From Hydrogenothermaceae bacterium (GTDB lineage Bacteria; Aquificota; Aquificia; Aquificales; Hydrogenothermaceae), in assembly GCA_012961365.1 (NCBI GenBank), contig DTZN01000171.1, forward strand, positions 1-17,983: a DNA stretch of 17,983 bases. Reading direction: 5' to 3'. The position numbers were made by a program, and so were the translations under genes. Position 1 is the first letter of the stretch. The number at the start of each line of letters is the position of its first letter. Below, in pieces: positions 13,988-17,983 of this stretch. The notes below the pieces were generated by a model. It did not search any database. It was given only the letters and a program-made list of their open reading frames with translations, and was not told where the DNA came from.

Positions 13988-16579
13988 TCAAATATAATTT
14001 TGTTTTACAAACTCTTTTGCTTCTTTTTTATCTTTTATTTCCCCATCTAGATAAGCTTTAAAGACTGTATCTATAATTTCTGCAAATTTCGAAGAAGGTT
14101 TTAATCCTAAACTTTTTAGGTCTTTTCCACTGATTATTAATTTTTTTTCCTCAATTTTTTTGAGTATATCTATAATTTTTTTGGATAATTCTTCGTTAAA
14201 GTAAGAAACAATTAAAACTTTTGTTTCTTTTGATAAATTTTTTATAATTTCATAAATTTCACTAGGTTTCTGTTGTAGTTTTATTTTATCTATTACTGAT
14301 AAAAATTCTTCCAAAGTTTTAAATATATTTTCAAAGTGGTATTTTTTTAATACTTGATAAGACACTTCAAGAGGAAGGTGGTAAAGAAGAACAGTTAAGT
14401 AAACTTTTGGATTGTCAATTTTTTGTAAGAAAAATTCTTCAAACATAGTTATATGGTTTTTTACTTTTTCTAAAAACTCTTTTTTCTCTTCTGATAAAAA
14501 AAAGTTAGGAAATAAATTATGTAAAATTTTGTATTTGTCCATTAAATGAATAATTTCAATTACTCTAGCTTCATTAAAAGTTAAATTTAACTCAAGGTTT
14601 ATCCTACCTGTTGGAGCTACATTTAAAAGTTTTTGGTCAACTGCAATTTTTAGCAATTTTTCTGTTGTTTTTCCAATTTTAAAATTAAATCTACCTGCAA
14701 ATCTGACTGCCCGTAGAATTCTTATTGGGTCTTCTATAAATGATAATTGATGAAGAATTCTTATAACTTTTTCTTTTAAGTCTTTGTATCCATTAAAGTA
14801 ATCTAACATTATTCCAAAATTATCTGCTGTTATATCTATTGCTAATGTATTTATTGTAAAATCTCGCCTGAATAAATCTTCTTTTAAGCTGGCTTTTTTT
14901 ACTTTTGGATATGCCCCTGGGTATTCGTATATTTCTTTTCTAGCTGTTGCAAAATCTATTTTTAAACCATCTTTTGTTTTTACATTTGCTGTTAAAAATT
15001 CATCAAATTTATGAAATGAGTAGTTATTTTGTTTTGCAAACTCTTTTGCTAGTTTTATAGCATTTCCTTCTACGATTATATCTATATCTAAATTTTCTCT
15101 ATTTAAAATAATATCTCTAACAATTCCACCAACTAGATAAGCTCTCATATTAAGTTTTTTTGCTAGTTCTCCTAGATTACTTAGAATATTGATTATTTTT
15201 TTATCAAAAAACTTTTCTAACTTTTTTCTAAAATCGTAATGTTTTGGGATTATTCTTCTTCTTGATATAAAAACCTCTTTTTCTGAATCAAATTCACTAG
15301 AGTGTAAGGCTTTTATTATGTCTATTTTTGAAACTATTCCTACTGGTTTTTGCCTATCTAAAACTGGAAAAATTTCTTGAGATACTGCTAATATTTGTTT
15401 TTCGATTTCTGAAATTTTTTGTTTAGGAGAAAGAGTATATATATCAGATATTGCAAAGTCAAAAGCTGTAAGATTTTCCAAGTTATGTTTTATGGCGTAT
15501 TTTATATTTTTCTCAAAGATAATTCCTAAAAATTTCCCATTTTTATCAACAACAATGCATATAGGAGTTTTTATATTTTTTAAGTCGATAATTTTTGTAT
15601 CTTTAGATACTACGCAAATATTTTTATGCATAATATTTTCTACTTTTTGGTTTTTGCCAAGTATGTTATCTATGATTGTATGTAAGTATTCAATGGTTTC
15701 ATTCCCAGTAAGCCCTTTAACGGTTGCACTACCAGCTCTTTTATGACCTCCTCCTCCAAGAAAAGACAAAATATATCCTATATTTATTTCATCATTATTT
15801 GACCTTCCTATTATAAAATTCTTATTTTTTGTTGCTAAAACTGCAAAAATTGCATCAAGTTCTGAAAATTCCTTTATATTATTGAAATAAGATGAAATAT
15901 CTGGCACGTAATCGTTAATATAAGTTAAAGATAGACCGATTTTTTGACTATTTACAAAAACAATTCGGAGATTGTCGATTAAATTTTCTAAGATATGTAA
16001 GGTTTTTTCATCAAATTTTTTTGATAATATTTGGTTGATAGTATCGTAGTCTAAACCAAACTTTGAAAGTATATAAAGAGCTTTTATATCTTCAGGAGTT
16101 GTTCCTGCGTATCTAAAACTTCCTGTGTCTTCATATATTCCCAGTGTTATTAATGTTGCCTGTTGTTTTGTTAAAGTTATGTTTTTCTTTTCTATTTCAA
16201 AAACAAAATGTGTTGTGCAAGCTCCGTATGAAAACAGATGATATTTTATATTAGATGGAAGATTTTTATTTTTAATTTCTCCTGCTATATGATGGTCAAA
16301 TATTTCAATTTTAGTATTTTCAAAGTCTAGGTTATGTTTTTTTATAATGGCTTTTATTTTTTCTATGGAAGATGTATCAACAAAAATAGCTTTTTTTATA
16401 TTTGATGGAATTTTTTTTATTATTTTTATCTCTTCTTTAAAGATAGATAGTGCTAATTTTACAGTTTTTGAATAATTATCAGGTATGCTTATATAGCTAT
16501 TTTCATTTAAAATACAGTAAGCAACTGCAGATGATAAAGAATCTAAATCACTACCTTCTACTAAAAAAACAACTTGCAA
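13988..16579 (-). CDS. DHH-CBS-tRNA nucleotidyltransferase fusion (A-adding or CCA-adding enzyme)
   Basis: A 863-residue three-part protein. Residues 1-290 are a DHH/DHHA1 phosphoesterase: Asp11 and Asp13 (EGSDLDS), Asp68 (VDTSS), DHH (95-97), Asp151 (EDTGSFR) and GGGGHKRAG (275-283). Residues about 313-425 are a pair of CBS domains. Residues about 450-863 are a class II nucleotidyltransferase: LVGGIVRD (482-489), catalytic Asp498 and Asp500, RRDFTINTLA (571-580), and EDPIRILRAVRFAGRF (616-631). I recall that Aquifex splits CCA synthesis between a CC-adding enzyme and a long fused A-adding enzyme. This architecture suggests the A-adding type, but specificity cannot be proven here. The start is TTG with AAAGG 8 nt upstream; no nearby Met. 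The first DHH motif lacks its usual His (Val7). It leads the operon with the two-component genes. Confidence 0.9.
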   Translation of the reverse strand: MQVVFLVEGSDLDSLSSAVAYCILNENSYISIPDNYSKTVKLALSIFKEEIKIIKKIPSNIKKAIFVDTSSIEKIKAIIKKHNLDFENTKIEIFDHHIAGEIKNKNLPSNIKYHLFSYGACTTHFVFEIEKKNITLTKQQATLITLGIYEDTGSFRYAGTTPEDIKALYILSKFGLDYDTINQILSKKFDEKTLHILENLIDNLRIVFVNSQKIGLSLTYINDYVPDISSYFNNIKEFSELDAIFAVLATKNKNFIIGRSNNDEINIGYILSFLGGGGHKRAGSATVKGLTGNETIEYLHTIIDNILGKNQKVENIMHKNICVVSKDTKIIDLKNIKTPICIVVDKNGKFLGIIFEKNIKYAIKHNLENLTAFDFAISDIYTLSPKQKISEIEKQILAVSQEIFPVLDRQKPVGIVSKIDIIKALHSSEFDSEKEVFISRRRIIPKHYDFRKKLEKFFDKKIINILSNLGELAKKLNMRAYLVGGIVRDIILNRENLDIDIIVEGNAIKLAKEFAKQNNYSFHKFDEFLTANVKTKDGLKIDFATARKEIYEYPGAYPKVKKASLKEDLFRRDFTINTLAIDITADNFGIMLDYFNGYKDLKEKVIRILHQLSFIEDPIRILRAVRFAGRFNFKIGKTTEKLLKIAVDQKLLNVAPTGRINLELNLTFNEARVIEIIHLMDKYKILHNLFPNFFLSEEKKEFLEKVKNHITMFEEFFLQKIDNPKVYLTVLLYHLPLEVSYQVLKKYHFENIFKTLEEFLSVIDKIKLQQKPSEIYEIIKNLSKETKVLIVSYFNEELSKKIIDILKKIEEKKLIISGKDLKSLGLKPSSKFAEIIDTVFKAYLDGEIKDKKEAKEFVKQNYI

Positions 16580-16602
16580 TTTTTATACCTTTTAAATATA
16601 AT
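16574..16602 (+). promoter_or_regulatory. Promoter of tRNA-Leu
   Basis: TTGCAA (16574-16579), a 17-nt spacer and a perfect TATAAT (16597-16602) predict a start near 16609, about 8 nt before the tRNA. The -35 hexamer is palindromic and coincides with the TTG start codon of the divergent nucleotidyltransferase gene. Confidence 0.75.
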
Positions 16603-16616
16603 TATTTTCTCTAATT

Positions 16617-16705
16617 GCCCAGGTGGCGGAATCGGCAGACGCGCTGTCTTGAGGGGACAGTGCCCTTAAGCGGGCGTGTGGGTTCGACTCCCACCCTGGG
16701 CACCA
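16617..16705 (+). tRNA. tRNA-Leu (anticodon GAG), CCA encoded
   Basis: An 89-nt class II tRNA. The 7-bp acceptor stem GCCCAGG (16617-16623) pairs with CCTGGGC (16695-16701), followed by discriminator A and a genome-encoded CCA (16703-16705). The anticodon stem CTGTC/GACAG encloses the loop TTGAGGG with anticodon GAG at 16651-16653, which reads CUC/CUU. A long variable arm pairs GCCC with GGGC around TTAA. The T loop GGTTCGACTCC is standard. It lies on the strand opposite to both flanking genes. The 3' end is 1 nt from the stop codon of the chemotaxis gene, and no dedicated terminator is visible. Confidence 0.98.
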
Positions 16706-16706
16706 T

Positions 16707-17983
16707 TTAAGTTTTAAACTGTTTTAACATTTGCACAAGTCCTTCTGTATTTTTTTCTAAGTCATTAATAGTTTGTAGTATTTGTTTTGCAGACTCATTG
16801 GTTTTTTGCATTTCTTCAGAAAACACATTTATATCACTTGTAATTTTAGATATTACTTTATTTTCCTTTGATACTTCTTCTCTTATTTTATCTCCAACTT
16901 CATTTACAATTTCTATTTTTTCTACAATTTCATCAAAAATTTCTTTTGTATGGTCAGCTGTTTCTACTCCTTCTTCAACTTTTTCTTTAGCATCGAGCAT
17001 TTCTTTTCGTGCTTTTACTGTATCCTCTTGTAGTTTTTCTATAATTTCATTTATTTCTTCGGTAGCTTTTCTTGTTCTTTCTGCAAGATTTCTAACTTCA
17101 TCAGCAACAACTGCAAAACCTCTACCATACTCTCCAGCCCTTGCAGCTTCTATCGCAGCATTTAATGCTAGTAAATTTGTTTGATTTGCAAGTTCATTGA
17201 TAACTGTTGTAATTTTTCCTATTTCTTCTGAAGATGAAGCTAAATTTTCTATTTTTTTAGCTAAAGATTTTGCTTTTTCTTCAATAATTTTTATTTTTTC
17301 TATAGTTAGGTTAATGCTTTCTTTTCCTTCTTCTGTTTTATCCATCGTATCCTGTGTAGCTTTTGCTAAAACTGTGTTAACACTTTCATTTATGGTTTTC
17401 GCAGAAGAATTAAGAATAGCCATATTTTCAACAATTTTTTTAATTTTTTCTTTTTGCGTAAAGCTCATCTCATATAAATTTTCTCCTTCTTTTTTCAAAA
17501 ATGTGGCACTATCAAATACTAAAGATATGTTGTCTTTGACCTTTTTAAAAATCATACCTATAGAATCCATAAATTTATCAAAATATCTTGAAAGAATACC
17601 AATTTCATCGTTTGACTTATCTTTCATTCTAATAGTAAGATTTCCTTTAGCAGATTTAGCAAAACTTTCTACAAATCTATCTATAGGTTTAGATATAGAT
17701 ACAATAATTCCTGAAATAAATCCTATTATTATTACTAATGAAATTGCAACTCCTATATATATAAAGTTTTTTACATTCTTGATTGTATTTTTTGTGTCTT
17801 TAAAGCCTTGTAAATATATTTCTTCTTTTAATTTTGCAACTTTAGGAAAATATTTCCTAGTTTCTTCTGCTAAGGGTGTAGCCCTTTTATGATAAATTTT
17901 ATAAGCTTTATATCTTTCTTCTTTGGGAATATCTTTTAAAGATTTCATTAACTCATATCCATCATAAACAAAAGCTAAAGCTG
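16707..17983 (-). CDS. Methyl-accepting chemotaxis protein (N-terminus outside window)
   Basis: The frame stays open from the ATG at 17948 to the window edge (codons for [11 protein letters not shown] precede it), so that ATG is probably internal and the true start lies beyond 17983. Visible parts: the end of an extracytoplasmic helical sensor (up to about residue 58 counted from the internal Met), TM2 (about 62-88, with [17 protein letters not shown]), a HAMP domain after it, and a long coiled-coil signalling domain. The kinase-interaction tip includes [15 protein letters not shown], then [16 protein letters not shown]. The C-terminus ends LKQFKT, with no CheR-docking pentapeptide. It would signal to CheA/CheW for taxis; the ligand is unknown. 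The family is certain. No che gene is in the window. Confidence 0.95.
   Translation of the reverse strand, partial: ALAFVYDGYELMKSLKDIPKEERYKAYKIYHKRATPLAEETRKYFPKVAKLKEEIYLQGFKDTKNTIKNVKNFIYIGVAISLVIIIGFISGIIVSISKPIDRFVESFAKSAKGNLTIRMKDKSNDEIGILSRYFDKFMDSIGMIFKKVKDNISLVFDSATFLKKEGENLYEMSFTQKEKIKKIVENMAILNSSAKTINESVNTVLAKATQDTMDKTEEGKESINLTIEKIKIIEEKAKSLAKKIENLASSSEEIGKITTVINELANQTNLLALNAAIEAARAGEYGRGFAVVADEVRNLAERTRKATEEINEIIEKLQEDTVKARKEMLDAKEKVEEGVETADHTKEIFDEIVEKIEIVNEVGDKIREEVSKENKVISKITSDINVFSEEMQKTNESAKQILQTINDLEKNTEGLVQMLKQFKT

Noticed and set aside
17197..17892. 231-codon plus-strand frame opposite the chemotaxis gene
   Set aside because: It mirrors the coiled-coil MCP coding strand, is rich in Ser/Ile/Phe from antisense of Lys/Glu codons, and has no motif. 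The MCP on the other strand is certain.
1..17983. Defence system, CRISPR array, IS element or prophage
   Set aside because: No transposase, integrase, repeat-spacer pattern or terminal repeats were seen; all sizeable genes are accounted for.

Overview
The window is AT-rich and gene-dense, with very short intergenic gaps and several TTG/GTG starts. My best guess is a thermophilic, sulfur-metabolising member of the Aquificota, probably Hydrogenothermaceae (for example Sulfurihydrogenibium-like). This is an inference. It rests on the AT bias, the TusA/DsrE-type sulfur-relay genes, and a large DHH-CBS-nucleotidyltransferase fusion of the kind I recall from Aquifex. I could not run a taxonomic search.

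Layout. (1) 1-2902, plus strand: a tightly packed, partly overlapping run of a MoeB/ThiF-type E1-like adenylyltransferase (cut by the window edge), a possible 29-codon ORF, a TusA-like sulfur carrier, three small DsrE-fold proteins (TusD/TusC/TusB-like) and pdxA. (2) 2921-10303, minus strand: one long apparent operon, read rpmI-rplT-pheS-pheT-6S RNA-ygfA (5-formyl-THF cyclo-ligase)-rny-ymdB. It joins ribosomal proteins, Phe-tRNA synthetase, a transcription-regulating RNA and mRNA decay. (3) 10304-10485: a divergent promoter region. (4) 10486-11048, plus: rplU-rpmA, closed by a terminator hairpin. (5) 11076-16579, minus: a tRNA nucleotidyltransferase fusion, an OmpR-type response regulator, a histidine kinase and rodA, with 4-nt overlaps inside the last three. 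(6) 16617-16705, plus: tRNA-Leu(GAG) with encoded CCA. (7) 16707-end, minus: a methyl-accepting chemotaxis protein whose N-terminus lies outside the window.

How the parts fit. The left operon would activate or relay sulfur (MoeB, TusA, DsrE-like) for tRNA thiolation, cofactor synthesis or sulfur oxidation, and is translationally joined to a PLP-biosynthesis gene. The central operon is a translation and RNA-metabolism unit. It contains a GC-rich ~165-nt RNA that folds as a 6S RNA and sits directly upstream of ygfA, the neighbour 6S RNA has in many Proteobacteria. The right operon links tRNA 3'-end maintenance, a two-component system and the RodA elongation glycosyltransferase.

No mobile element, CRISPR array or defence system is visible. 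The most notable items are the 6S RNA locus with a 15-bp inverted repeat enclosing it, the TusA/DsrE cluster with atypical cysteine motifs, the loss of the first DHH-motif histidine in the nucleotidyltransferase fusion, and two compact promoter arrangements.
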